NCBI RefSeq assembly: GCF_000237085.1
Contig: NC_016627.1
Location: 1,798,001-1,862,000 of the forward strand
DNA: 64,000 bases
DNA from: Acetivibrio clariflavus DSM 19732
GTDB taxonomy: Bacteria; Bacillota; Clostridia; Acetivibrionales; Acetivibrionaceae
Direction of reading: 5' to 3'
Positions 27,897 through 38,800 of the stretch are shown one piece after another; position 1 is the first letter of the stretch, and the number at the start of each line of letters is the position of its first letter. Below the pieces are notes generated by a model. The model was not told the DNA's origin. It was given only the letters and a program-made list of their open reading frames with translations, and ran no database searches. The translations under genes and the position numbers were made by a program.

Positions 27897-28664
27897 ATGG
27901 ATATTGTTGTGGAAATAAACAACCTGGGTATGAAGTACCATTCAATGAACGGCGAAATCACCGCACTTGAAAATATAAACCTGACAGTAAAAAAGGGTGA
28001 ATTTTTAAGTATTGTTGGACCAAGCGGGTGCGGAAAGTCAACGCTTCTTTCGCTGATTGCAGGACTTGTTCTGCCCAGTTTCGGGAGTATACTTGTTGAC
28101 GGTAAAGAAGTTACGGGACCTTCACATAAGGTTGGGTATATGCTTCAGAAAGATCACTTGTTTGAATGGAGAACTATAATGCAAAATGTACTTTTAGGTC
28201 CTGAAATAAGAGGTACTTTGAATGAAGAGACAAAGGAGTATGCTTTGAAGCTTTTGGATACATATGGCCTGTATGATTTTAAAGATAAATATCCATCCCA
28301 GTTATCGGGCGGTATGAGACAAAGAGTTGCATTAATAAGAACCCTTGTGACAAAGCCTGAAATATTGCTTTTGGATGAGGCTTTTTCAGCATTGGACTAT
28401 CAGACAAGGCTTATAGTTTCTGAGGATATTTATAAAATAATAAAAAGGGAAAACAAGACAGCCATACTGGTTACTCACGACATTGCTGAAAGTATAAGTA
28501 TGGCTGATCGTGTTATTGTACTTTCGAAGAGACCGGCTACTGTAAAAAAGATCTTTGAGATAAAGTTGACGTGCGAGAACAGAACGCCCATGACTTCAAG
28601 AGATGCTCCGGAGTTTCGGCAATACTTTAATGGGATTTGGAAGGAGCTTGATATTCATGTCTGA
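27897..28664 (+). CDS. ABC importer ATPase, SsuB/TauB/NrtD type
   Basis: A 255-residue ATPase; TTGGAGGTGG precedes the ATG. Walker A is G-P-S-G-C-G-K-S-T (about residues 41-49), the signature is L-S-G-G-M-R-Q-R, Walker B is I-L-L-L-D-E-A-F-S-A-L-D, and the switch His is in V-T-H-D-I. The sequence groups with importers for sulfonates, nitrate and thiamine precursors. It is the first gene of a three-gene importer. Its stop overlaps the permease start by 8 bases. Confidence 0.9.
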   Translation: MDIVVEINNLGMKYHSMNGEITALENINLTVKKGEFLSIVGPSGCGKSTLLSLIAGLVLPSFGSILVDGKEVTGPSHKVGYMLQKDHLFEWRTIMQNVLLGPEIRGTLNEETKEYALKLLDTYGLYDFKDKYPSQLSGGMRQRVALIRTLVTKPEILLLDEAFSALDYQTRLIVSEDIYKIIKRENKTAILVTHDIAESISMADRVIVLSKRPATVKKIFEIKLTCENRTPMTSRDAPEFRQYFNGIWKELDIHV

Positions 28665-29475
28665 AAATAACAAGCTTAATATGTCGTTAGAGCACAGGGA
28701 ATATTTGAGGAAAGTGAAACAAAGAAAGATATGTGTGTTGGTTGCTCAGATTGTCATAATTGTGGCCATTTTTGCTTTATGGGAAATAGCAGCAAGAGCA
28801 AAAATTATAGATCCGTTTATTACTAGTCAACCCAGCAGAATTGTCGATACTATAGCAAAGCTGTATAGAGAAGGGAGTTTGCTAAGACACATAGCCATTA
28901 CCTGTTTGGAAACTGTCTTAGGATTTCTCTTAGGTACAATGTTGGGTACTTTTATAGCAATTATTCTCTGGTGGTCAGAGTTTTTACAAAAAGTTTTGGA
29001 ACCGTATTTAATTGTATTAAACAGTCTGCCTAAAATTGCCCTTGGACCGATTTTTATCGTATGGATAGGGGCAGGACCTATAGCTATAGTAGTTATAGCA
29101 ATGACTATATCTATAGTTGTAACAATTCTTGAAGTCTTGAATGGTTTTCTTGGAGTGGACAATGATAAAGTCAAACTTGTGAAAACTTTCGGTGCAAGCA
29201 AAATACAGGTGTTTACAAAGGTAGTGCTTCCGGCATCGATGCCGGTTATAGTAAATGCGCTCAAGGTAAGCGTCGGACTGTCATGGGTTGGAGTTATTGT
29301 GGGAGAGTTCCTGGTTTCGAAGGAGGGTATAGGTTATCTAATTGTCTATGGAGGCCAGGTATTTCAACTTGATCTGGTTATGGCAAGTGTTTTGATTCTT
29401 TCCGTGGCAGCATTTTTAATGTACCGTGTGGTTGCATGGATTGAGAAAATAATCATTGTCAACAGGAATGGCTAA
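28657..29475 (+). CDS. ABC importer permease, SsuC type
   Basis: About 272 residues. I chose ATG 28657 because AAGGAG lies 10 bases upstream; earlier in-frame codons fall inside the ATPase gene without a ribosome site. Six membrane helices and the EAA-type loop (L-V-K-T-F-G-A-S-K-I-Q-V-F-T-K-V-V-L-P-A-S-M-P) are clear. It forms a homodimer channel with the ATPase. Translationally coupled to it. Confidence 0.88.
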   Translation: MSENNKLNMSLEHREYLRKVKQRKICVLVAQIVIIVAIFALWEIAARAKIIDPFITSQPSRIVDTIAKLYREGSLLRHIAITCLETVLGFLLGTMLGTFIAIILWWSEFLQKVLEPYLIVLNSLPKIALGPIFIVWIGAGPIAIVVIAMTISIVVTILEVLNGFLGVDNDKVKLVKTFGASKIQVFTKVVLPASMPVIVNALKVSVGLSWVGVIVGEFLVSKEGIGYLIVYGGQVFQLDLVMASVLILSVAAFLMYRVVAWIEKIIIVNRNG

Positions 29476-29561
29476 TTATAAAAATTACAATTTCTATTAA
29501 CAATATCAATACCTCACAATAGATTAACTTAAAGAATATTATGTTATGGGAGGTGTTGATA

Positions 29562-30554
29562 ATGAGAAAATACAGCATTTATTTTACAATAGCAACAATA
29601 TTGATGCTGCTTATCTTTACAGGCTGTGCTAAGAGCGAGTATCAAACAGTTCGACTTAGTGAAGTAACTCGTTCTGTTTTTTACGCACCGCAGTATGTTG
29701 CTTTAAATAAGGGATTTTTTGAGGAAGAGGGACTGAAGATAGAGCTTACAAGCGGGCAGGGAGCCGACAAGGTTATGACAGCTGTTTTGTCGGATCAGGT
29801 TGATATAGGCTTTTCCGGTCCGGAAGCTGCAATTTATGTATATAATGAAGGAAAAGAAGACTATGCCGTGGTTTTTGCACAGCTTACGAAGAGGGATGGG
29901 TCCTTTTTGGTGAGCAGGAATCCGGAACCCGATTTTAAATGGAGCAATGTCCGTGGCAAGACCATAATAGGAGGAAGAAAAGGCGGAGTACCTGAGATGA
30001 CTCTTGAATATGTATTGAAAAAGAACAACATTATACCGGGAAAAGATGTTTATATTGACACCAGCGTCCAATTTGCATTAATGGGGCCTGCCTTTACCGG
30101 TGGAAAGGGCGATTATGTGACCTTGTTTGAGCCTGTTGCTTCTGCTGTTGAGAAGGAAGGTAAGGGATATATAGTTGCATCCATAGGTGCCGAAAGCGGT
30201 GAAATACCTTACACTGCCTATTATGCAAAAAAGAGTTACATAGAGAAGAATAAAGATGTAATAGAGAAGTTTACAAGAGCAATTTATAAAGGTCAAAAGT
30301 GGGTTGATGAGAATAGTCCTGAGGAGATAGCAAAAGCAATACAACCTTCATTCCCGGATTCGGATTTGGATATACTTACAACCGTTGCAAAAAGATACAA
30401 GGAAATAGATGCCTGGTGCAAAGATCCAATAATGAGCAAAGAATCGCTTGAACTTCTTCAAAGGGTAATGAAAGAAGCCGGCGAGCTGGAAAAAGAAGCG
30501 AAATATGAGGATTTGGTTACAACTGAGTTTGCAGAAAAATCTATGGGTAAATAG
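29562..30554 (+). CDS. ABC importer substrate-binding lipoprotein, SsuA/NMT1 type
   Basis: About 330 residues. ATG 29562 has GGGAGG 8 bases upstream. The lipoprotein signal peptide ends at the lipobox F-T-G-C. The mature part begins with R-S-V-F-Y-A-P-Q-Y-V-A-L-N-K-G-F-F-E-E-E-G-L, typical of the NMT1/SsuA family, and contains G-F-S-G-P-E-A-A. The substrate cannot be told: sulfonate, HMP precursor and related anions are all possible. It completes the importer as the last gene, 86 bases after the permease. Confidence 0.87.
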   Translation: MRKYSIYFTIATILMLLIFTGCAKSEYQTVRLSEVTRSVFYAPQYVALNKGFFEEEGLKIELTSGQGADKVMTAVLSDQVDIGFSGPEAAIYVYNEGKEDYAVVFAQLTKRDGSFLVSRNPEPDFKWSNVRGKTIIGGRKGGVPEMTLEYVLKKNNIIPGKDVYIDTSVQFALMGPAFTGGKGDYVTLFEPVASAVEKEGKGYIVASIGAESGEIPYTAYYAKKSYIEKNKDVIEKFTRAIYKGQKWVDENSPEEIAKAIQPSFPDSDLDILTTVAKRYKEIDAWCKDPIMSKESLELLQRVMKEAGELEKEAKYEDLVTTEFAEKSMGK

Positions 30555-30567
30555 GGCATTTGAGTTG

Positions 30568-30606
30568 GCTGATGTACTAAGAAATTGGTACATCAGCTTT
30601 TTTATT
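30568..30606 (+). terminator. Terminator after the ABC importer
   Basis: GCTGATGTAC and GTACATCAGC form a perfect 10-bp stem followed by seven T. Confidence 0.92.
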
Positions 30607-30959
30607 CCGAGAAAAATAGTAAAGAAACCAGATTTATATATTGTAAGATAAAAAACATACCTTACATTTGCAAGTTATGGAGGAGATAGAAAGCTCATTT
30701 ATTCGTTAAATTTAGCTATTGTAAGGTTTGGACGCTTTATAGATGCTTTAAATAATAAGATTAAAGCTAAAATTAAAAAAATGTTTACAATCAATTTGGA
30801 GTTATTTATAATAAATTGTATGCTATGAATTTACAAGAATGTTAATAGAATGTATCTAAAGATAGGATAGTTATATATTTTATAATATAAATACTTAATT
30901 GCTATCAAGTTATAATTATTTTTTTATTTCAATTTTTTTATTTTTATTAGGGAGGCAAA
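30607..30959. other. AT-rich promoter region before the giant toxin locus
   Basis: About 350 bases, extremely AT-rich with long T and A tracts, no gene seen. It should contain the promoter of the giant protein. A GGGAGGC ribosome site lies just before 30960. Confidence 0.5.
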
Positions 30960-31160
30960 ATGAAAATGAGTGTTGGAAAAAGAATCATTTCTGCTATGCT
31001 GATAGCAGCAGTCATGGTACAAATCTTTTGCGTATCAAATGTTTTAACTGTGAGTGCAAATAAGATACTTACTAAAAAAATGATGTTATTAACAAAAAGG
31101 AAAGTGTTATCGATTCTGTATATCAAAACTTTATTCCCGAAAAGAAAACTGAAGATTTAA
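30960..31160 (+). pseudogene. Signal-peptide start of the giant protein, cut by a frameshift
   Basis: GGGAGG lies 5-6 bases before the ATG. The first ~34 residues form a classical signal peptide (K-R-I-I-S-A-M-L-I-A-A-V-M-V-Q-I-F) ending near V-S-A-N-K. The frame then runs out of sense. At a run of seven A (31074-31080) a shift of -1, or one added A, joins it to the protease frame that follows. It is therefore the N terminus of the protease/giant protein, either broken or joined by slippage. Confidence 0.8.
31074..31084 (+). other. A7 frameshift site 1 (signal peptide to protease)
   Basis: The sequence is AAAAAAATGAT. The protease frame continues as AAT-GAT after AAA-AAA with a -1 shift; with eight A the frame would be uninterrupted. 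An in-frame TAA at 31073-31075 blocks independent upstream reading. Confidence 0.7.
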
Positions 31161-32836
31161 CTGATCAGGAAACAGTTACAACAATTATACCGGTTCCGAC
31201 TTCAACGGTTAAGTTGGGATCCGAAGAGATAAGTGATATGCTTGTTTCAGAAATAGATAACAAAGCAATCAATATAGAAAAAGTTAGTGAAAAGAAAAGG
31301 ATATTGGTGAAATATAAGAATACGGGAAACAAGCAAAAGTTTAGCAATTCTATTAAAAACAATTCAAAATTGTCAAAGCTTAAAAAGAAGAAGTCAATAG
31401 AAGCTAAGCGAATAGAGATATATGAGCTTGATGATAGTAATTATTTTGACGACGTAGTTAAAGAATTAAAGAAAGACAATATGGTTGAATATGTACAAGA
31501 AGATTTACGTTTATCAATATTTGAGTATCCTGAAGATCCCAAATTTCCAGATCAATGGGCTCTTGAAAATGTAGGACAGGCTATAGAAGGAATAAAAGGT
31601 ATTGCTGGAGTTGATATAGGTGCATTGGCAGCATGGGATAAGACAAAAGGATCTTCTGAGGTTGTAATAGGCGTATTAGATACAGGTATCGATATTTATA
31701 ATGAGGACCTGAGGGATGCTATTTTTGTTAATGAAAAAGAAATACCCGGAAATGGAATTGACGATGATAATAATGGATACATTGATGACGTGAAAGGTTG
31801 GGATTTTGTTAACGATGATAATACGGTATATGATTCGGCAACACAGGATAAACATGGAACGCATGTTGCTGGGATTATCGCTGCACAGCATAATTTAAAA
31901 GGTGTGTGTGGCATTAGTCCTAATGTAAAGATTATTCCTTTAAAGTTTATGAGTGAAGGATTTGGTTACACGTCGGATGTACTTGAAGCTATTGAGTATT
32001 GTGAAAAGATGAATATAAATATTGTGAATTGCAGTTGGGGAAGCACTGAGGAAAATCCGGCATTGCGGGAAGCAATGGCAAATAGTAATATTTTATTTAT
32101 AACAGCAGCCGGTAATTACGGAGCGGATTCATCTAAACATCCGGTTTTTCCGGCAAATTATGACCTACCTAATATAATATCTGTAGCTGATATTGACAAT
32201 AACGGTGATATTGCACCTTTTTCAAATTATGGTGCAAATGTGCATGTTGCTGCACCAGGTGTAAATATATTAAGCGTTTATCCCGGAAATAACTATGAAA
32301 TGTTAAGTGGAACATCGATGGCAGCCGCTTTTGTGACAGGTATAGCTGCATTAATTAAAAGTTATGACAAAGATATATCCATATTGGATATCAAAGATAG
32401 AATAATCAATAATGTTATTTCATCGGAAAAACTTACCGGAAAAGTATTTTCAGGCGGGAGAGTTGATGCTTTGGCTGCACTCAATAATAAAGTGCCTGAA
32501 CAAGAGCCTTCAAAACCTATAATTGAAGTAACGCCTAAAGTGACCACAAAACCTGGAGCTGTGCCAACACCCTGTATAGTAAACAATAATTCTAATAAAG
32601 ATTTCTCAAAAGAAACAATAATAAATGAAAGTTCAAATTCTACAGTCAATAAACTCTTAAAACCTATTATACTTGATGATAATGATTCTTCTAATATGGC
32701 TAAAGATGTAACATCATCAGTTTATAAAATAGGCCTTGATTCAATTCGGTTTGATATAAATTCTCAAAGTTTTTCAATGCTATCCTATACTATGGAAGAG
32801 GAAAAAATGATACTTCTTCTACAGCTATGCCTATAG
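31076..32836 (+). CDS. Subtilisin-like S8 protease section of the giant protein
   Basis: About 585 codons are open. There is no good start (TTG 31214 lacks a ribosome site), so it is best read as the continuation of the signal-peptide frame. It holds a propeptide region (K-R-I-L-V-K-Y-K... V-E-Y-V-Q-E-D) and then the S8 catalytic triad: Asp in V-L-D-T-G-I-D, His in H-G-T-H-V-A-G-I, Ser in L-S-G-T-S-M-A-A-A. This resembles fervidolysin-type proteases. A Pro/Thr-rich linker follows. The frame ends inside the first PPC domain at a run of six A; a -1 shift there enters the 3,729-codon frame. It could process other surface proteins or the giant protein itself. Confidence 0.8.
   Translation, partial: KNDVINKKESVIDSVYQNFIPEKKTEDLTDQETVTTIIPVPTSTVKLGSEEISDMLVSEIDNKAINIEKVSEKKRILVKYKNTGNKQKFSNSIKNNSKLSKLKKKKSIEAKRIEIYELDDSNYFDDVVKELKKDNMVEYVQEDLRLSIFEYPEDPKFPDQWALENVGQAIEGIKGIAGVDIGALAAWDKTKGSSEVVIGVLDTGIDIYNEDLRDAIFVNEKEIPGNGIDDDNNGYIDDVKGWDFVNDDNTVYDSATQDKHGTHVAGIIAAQHNLKGVCGISPNVKIIPLKFMSEGFGYTSDVLEAIEYCEKMNINIVNCSWGSTEENPALREAMANSNILFITAAGNYGADSSKHPVFPANYDLPNIISVADIDNNGDIAPFSNYGANVHVAAPGVNILSVYPGNNYEMLSGTSMAAAFVTGIAALIKSYDKDISILDIKDRIINNVISSEKLTGKVFSGGRVDALAALNNKVPEQEPSKPIIEVTPKVTTKPGAVPTPCIVNNNSNKDFSKETIINESSNSTVNKLLKPIILDDNDSSNMAKDVTSSVYKIGLDSIRFDINSQSFSMLSYTMEEEKMILLLQLCL
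32801..32811 (+). other. A6 frameshift site 2 (protease to giant frame)
   Basis: The sequence is GAAAAAATGAT. After GAA-AAA, a -1 shift gives AAT-GAT-ACT-TCT, which restores the E-E-K-N-D-T-S-S-T-A start typical of PPC domains. The geometry is the same as site 1. Confidence 0.7.
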
Positions 32837-35800
32837 GTATTGGAACGGTTTATGGAACATTTGACATAGATGACAATAACGATTGGTTTGTTGTTTATCT
32901 AAAGGAAAACACTGAATATACTATAAAGCTTAAAGGAATAGCCAGTGGTAATGATTATGATTTACGTGTATATGACGACGAACTTACTCAAATTGGAGGG
33001 TCATATTTAACAGGTAATTCCGATGAAAGCATAACAATAAATATTCAAAACAATGGTATTTATTATTTGAATGTTTCACGTTTTTCATGGTCCGAAAGAG
33101 TTGACAATAGTTATCAGCTGTTAATTTATCAAAACACATCTCATTCTGATGAGTATGAGGAAAATGATAGTCTAAATACTGCAAAAACTATTAGTACGAA
33201 TAAAGATATCTACGGCACTATCGGTACCAATTCCGATGAAGATTGGTATATTGTCAATGTTGAAAAAGAAGGAAGATTGACAATAGCCCTTTTAGATATA
33301 CCAGTGAATTGCGATTATGAGCTTTCTGTTTATAGTGAAGATTTAACATATGTTGGAGGTTCATATAATTACGGGAACATTGATGAAAAGTTAAGTATTA
33401 TGGTAGAAAGACCGAATACATATTACATCCGAATTTACTCATATAAAGGATGTGATCCGGATAATAATTATACCTTAAGGGCATCGGTTTCAAGTCCGGA
33501 TATTTATGAAGAAAATGATACAATAAGTAAAGCTAAAAATATAAAAGTGGGATGTTCAGTGTCGGCAACTATTGATAATCCTGATGATTCGGATTGGTAT
33601 AAATTTGATGTTAAAGATTCGATGGACTGTCTGATAGAACTTCAGAATATACCTTATGAGAGAGATTATGACCTTTATTTGTTCAAAGAATCATATTGTA
33701 TTGCTGTTTCATGTTTTGAAGGTAATACTGATGAGTTTTTGAATATGCAACTTACTGAAGGAACATATTACATTAAAGTGGTTCCATATTCGAGATGCTT
33801 TAGTCAAACTGATAACTATACTTTATCTGTAAAAAGTAGTAATGGGATTGTTGTCTCAATGCCTTTTATAAAGGTGGATTCAGATAGTTTTATTGAGGTT
33901 CCTCTAATGTTAGACAATATTCCGGAAGAAGGTATATCTTGCTTTAACTTTGCAATTAACTACAATAAAAATATTCTGACTTATGTAGGCAATAGTAAAG
34001 GTACTTTGGAGAATATTAATGGTGATGATTTAGCTATCCATGAAGCTGAGGATGGTATAAGGATATTGTATTTAGATAATTCTTTGAACAACCCCATCAT
34101 ATCATCAGGCACTCTGGTAAATCTAAAGTTTCAGATAAATAGCAATGTTACAGATGGTACATGTATTTTAGGCTATAATGATAATTGGTCATTTGCCTCA
34201 TTTACAGACAGCAAGTTTTATATCTATTCACAAGTTAAATTTAAGGCCGGAATGCTGGCTTTCGGTGAGTACAATACCTTTAGTGCTGAAAATATTGAAT
34301 TGTCTTTAAATCAGCCTATTATGGTGACTTCTTATAGTGAGGAACGATTAGTAGGTGATATAGATGGAAATGGTGTTTTTAACAGCATAGATTATGCTAA
34401 GTTAAAAGCACTTATGCTTGGGTATAAAATAGAGCTTCCGGAAGATTATGAGTGGGCGGCAGATGTTGATGGTAGTGGAATGATTAATAGTATTGACATT
34501 GCATATATGAAAAGTTACCTACTTGGGAAAATTAAAATATTTCCAAAAGAAAGACCGACTGCACCATCAAATTTGAAGGTAACTTCAATAACTTCATCGG
34601 GAATAACTCTTAGTTGGGATGAGTCAACCGGATTAGCAGATATAGCATACTACGAAATTTATCGTGATGGTGTACTTTGTGGAGAGTCAACGACTAACTC
34701 TTTCCAGGATAGTGGATTAATAATAAATAGCAATTACATATATGAAATAATTGCAGTAGATATAAAGGGTAGAAAATCTATTGAAAGTAATTCTATAGAA
34801 GTGTTTTTTGAAGGTGTAACAGATGTAGAAGCTCCATCTGCACCTAGAAATTTTATGGTGAATTGGTATACAGGTGTGGCCGTATCACTTACATGGGAAG
34901 CTCCAGAGGATGCCACGGCAATAGAAGGATATGAAGTATATTCAGGCAATACACTTTTGACGTTTGTAAAAGATACGAGTGTAATCTATACAGGACTTAC
35001 ATGTAATACTAGCTACACGCTTACTGTTAAGGCTGTTGATGTGCTTGGCAACAGATCAGCAGACAGTAATGAGGTTGTTTTTACAACGGGAAGTGATGAT
35101 TATGGTAATAGTCATACTAATGCTGTCTATTTAAAGCTGGGTGAGGAAAACAAAATCTCAGGTGTTTTAGAAAGCAAAACAGATGAGGATTGTTTTTTGA
35201 TTAAGCCTCCGGTAAACGGTGTGTACAGGATAAAAATAATTAATGAAACTACTGATAAGGAAATTATTGGGTTTTTATATAATGGTTTTTGGGGAAAATC
35301 ATTCTCAACATGGAGTACTAGTATCGAAAAATTCTACTACATAAAAGAACTTTTGTTTGCTGATAATACATATAAACTTTCTGTAAAATATACAAGTAAA
35401 ATACTTAAGGATGATGGATATTCACCAAAGTATAATAAGTACACTATATTGGTAGAACAAGTACCACCTGATTGGACAGTAAGTGAAATTTCATCAAATG
35501 CAACAGAGATAGAAATTGACACTGAGATATCGGGTAAGATAAGATTTGGATTATTTGATTCTGTATCTAAGAGTGATTACTATAAGTTTAAAATACCTGA
35601 AGATGGATATTACATTTTTGAGTATTCAGAAGGAATATTAAATCAAATATGTGATTCAGATAATGAGTTTCCTTCATGTAAAAAAGAATATACTGAGGAA
35701 AAATTAAAGAAGTATTATTTTGAAAAGGGTGACTACTATGTAAGAATATATACAACAAATACAGATATTTCTGACTATACTTTTAAAATTTATAAAGCAA

Positions 35801-38800
35801 AACCTGATTTTAGAATAAGTAGTATATCACCATCTGTTGTTCTTCAAAGTGATACTGTTGAACTAAAGGCAGTAGTTGTTAATCGCGGTCATGAATACAT
35901 TGATGGAAAGAATACTTTCAGGGTGGGTTTTCTAATAGATGATGTAAATATTGTGTATTCTGATTATTGTACTCAGGTTATTGGGGAAGGCAAACAAATA
36001 GTATTATCGGCTAAAGCTGATGCGAGTTTATTTAATAAACTAGGCAACCATACGGTCAGAGCTTTTATTGAGAAGGGAACCGACTTTGAGGAAATTGATG
36101 AAAACAATAATACATTAGTTACTGAGATTTTTACCGATGATTACCCAGACAAAAGAGAAGAAGCAAGAAAAATTTCTGTTAATGAAAATATTGAAGGAAG
36201 TATAGGTTTTAGTGGAGACTATGACTGGTTAACTTTTACGCCAGAAATTGGAGGCTATTACAGAATTGTAGCTTCATGTGATGAAAAGGTATCAAATAAG
36301 ATAGAACTTCGTTTGGGGAATCAGGATGACAACTCATTATTATTGCTTGGTTATTTATCTGCAGAAGAGAATAGCATGAGCATTTTACGGAAGTTAGAAA
36401 AAAATAAAACATACTATATTAGGCTAAATGGCTCAATTGGGAATTACAAACTTAGTGTTGACTACGCAAAGCCTAATTTGGATATAACACAAGTGAGTCC
36501 GGAGTTTGTTTTTGCAGGGGAAAAAACAACGTTTAGTGTAACAGTAAAAAATATAGGAGATTTTTATCTTGAGGCAAATTCATTCAGAGTTGGTATCAAG
36601 CTAGATGACAACGAAGATATTATATGGAGCGATTATAATTCAAATTATCTAAGTGTAAATAGTACTATATCATTAAATGTGGAGGGCTGTTTCTATACAG
36701 TAGGTGAGCATACTATTACAGTTGTTATAGATTATAAAAATGATTTGTTTAATGAGGGTGGTACTCAGGGTGTCTCAAAACTTATTTATGCCGAATACCT
36801 TGATTTAAAATTGAAAGTGAGCAGCATTACTCCAACTATTGTAGGTCTGGATAATCCAGTGCAATTTACTGTAGGCGTGACAAATAGTGGTGATAAATCA
36901 TTAAGGTTGGGGAAACCTTTAAAAGTAATATTGAAAGACAAAAATGATAATGTATTAGCATATGGTGAAAGTAGCAGTTTTACTAAGGGCTCAAATTCAG
37001 TACTTTTAGATAAGGGCGGAATAGACGGAAAAGGTAGCGTTATATTTGACAAGGCTGGGACAGCAGAAGTTGTAGCATATATAGAGTCTTGTGAAGACAG
37101 TAGTTATCAGAAAGAAATAAGTGTAATTAAAAAAACAGATTTAGAGATCTTAGATATTAGCTATTCCCCTGAAAGTATTAAACTTAATGAACAAGTAACA
37201 TTTAAAATTAACATTATTAATAAAAGTAGTATAAATTTGAATGCAAACTTATTCAGAATAGGACTAAAGCTAGACGATAGTGAGGATATTATATGGAGTT
37301 CATATAATTCAAGCCTATCTGCAAATAGAACTACGATATTCTCAGTACGTGGGTTGATTAGTACTACGGGCGAACATATAGTTACCGCCTTTATCGACTA
37401 TAATAGTAATATCTCAAAGGAAAAGGAAACCGTAGGATTTACCAAGACTATTTTTATAAGACACCCTGATTTGCAGATAACAAATATAAGTCCTAAAGAT
37501 GTGTTTATTGGAGATAGTACACGATTTACAGTTGATGTGATAAATAACGAAAGTGTATTACATACGGGACAGCTATTAAAGGTAGTATTAAAGGACAAGG
37601 ATAAAAACATTTTGGCATACGGTGAGGTTGACAGCTTTATCGATAAAGGAAAATCAATCTCGCTGCTTTTAGATAAAGGAGGAGAAGACGGAAACGGTAA
37701 CGTTGTATTTAACGAGCCTGGAATTACAGAGATTGAAGCGTATATAGATATAGAAAATGTAATAGAGGAATCGAATGAGGAAAATAATAGCTATCAGACA
37801 GAAATAAATGTAATTAAAAAGCCTGACTTAAAAGTTTTAGATATCACTTATTCACCTGTTGAAATAAAGGAAGGAGAAAAAGTCGTATTTAAGGCAAAGG
37901 TGAAAAACTGTAGTGATGGAATGGTTATTCCAAGTAATCTTAAAGTGAATTTTAAGATTGATACAGATACTGTCATAAGTTCAGCAACTTATAACAAAGA
38001 AATATATTCAAATGAGATTGTGGAATTTACCGCTGAAACTACTTGGACAGCCTTGTTAGGCGAACATAATATAACAGCAGTTGTAGATGAAGAAAACTTA
38101 GTGATTGAATCCAACGAATTAAATAATTCATATACTGAAAAGATAATAGTTGGAAAGAAACCGGATTTGATAGTTACGGATATTTCCTATTCACCTGAAG
38201 TGCCTAAGACTGGTGATGAAATAATATTTAGAGCTACTATTAAGAATATTGGAGAAGGAAGCAGCCCGGCCGGTAGGGTTCATAGAGTAGGATTCAAAGT
38301 TGACAATAGCGAAACTTTATTCTGGTCAGATCACTTTAGTTGGTCTATAGAGCCTGGGGAATCGGTTACTGTTGATGTTTCATGGGGCAAAAACGGAAGT
38401 AAGTGGTTGGCAACTGAGGGACAGCATATTATAACAGCAGAAGTCAATGATACAAGGTTGATGGAAGAGGAAGAATATGTAAACAACATTTATAGTGAAT
38501 CTATTAATATAGCCGGTTTTAGTATGTTAAATCTTTATGATGACTATGATAATGATGGAATTGATAATGCTACTGAAATTGAGCTTGGTACAAACCTTAT
38601 GAGCAGTGATACTGATGGTGACGGTATTAGTGATAGCGAGGAACTGAGAATATTATCAAATCCATTGTTGCCAGATAGTGATGGAGATGGAATTTTGGAT
38701 GGGAACGAACTAAAGCTCGGTTTGAATTTATTGGTTGCCGATGAGAATAGAATTGTATCAAGGACATGTTCAACACCTGATGAAAGTGTTGTTGTAACTG

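Noticed and set aside
31074-32811. Standard programmed -1 ribosomal frameshifting
   Set aside because: Neither site has a full X-XXY-YYZ heptamer in frame (the base before AAA-AAA is T or G), and I see no obvious downstream stem. Kept as an open question among error, phase variation and slippage.
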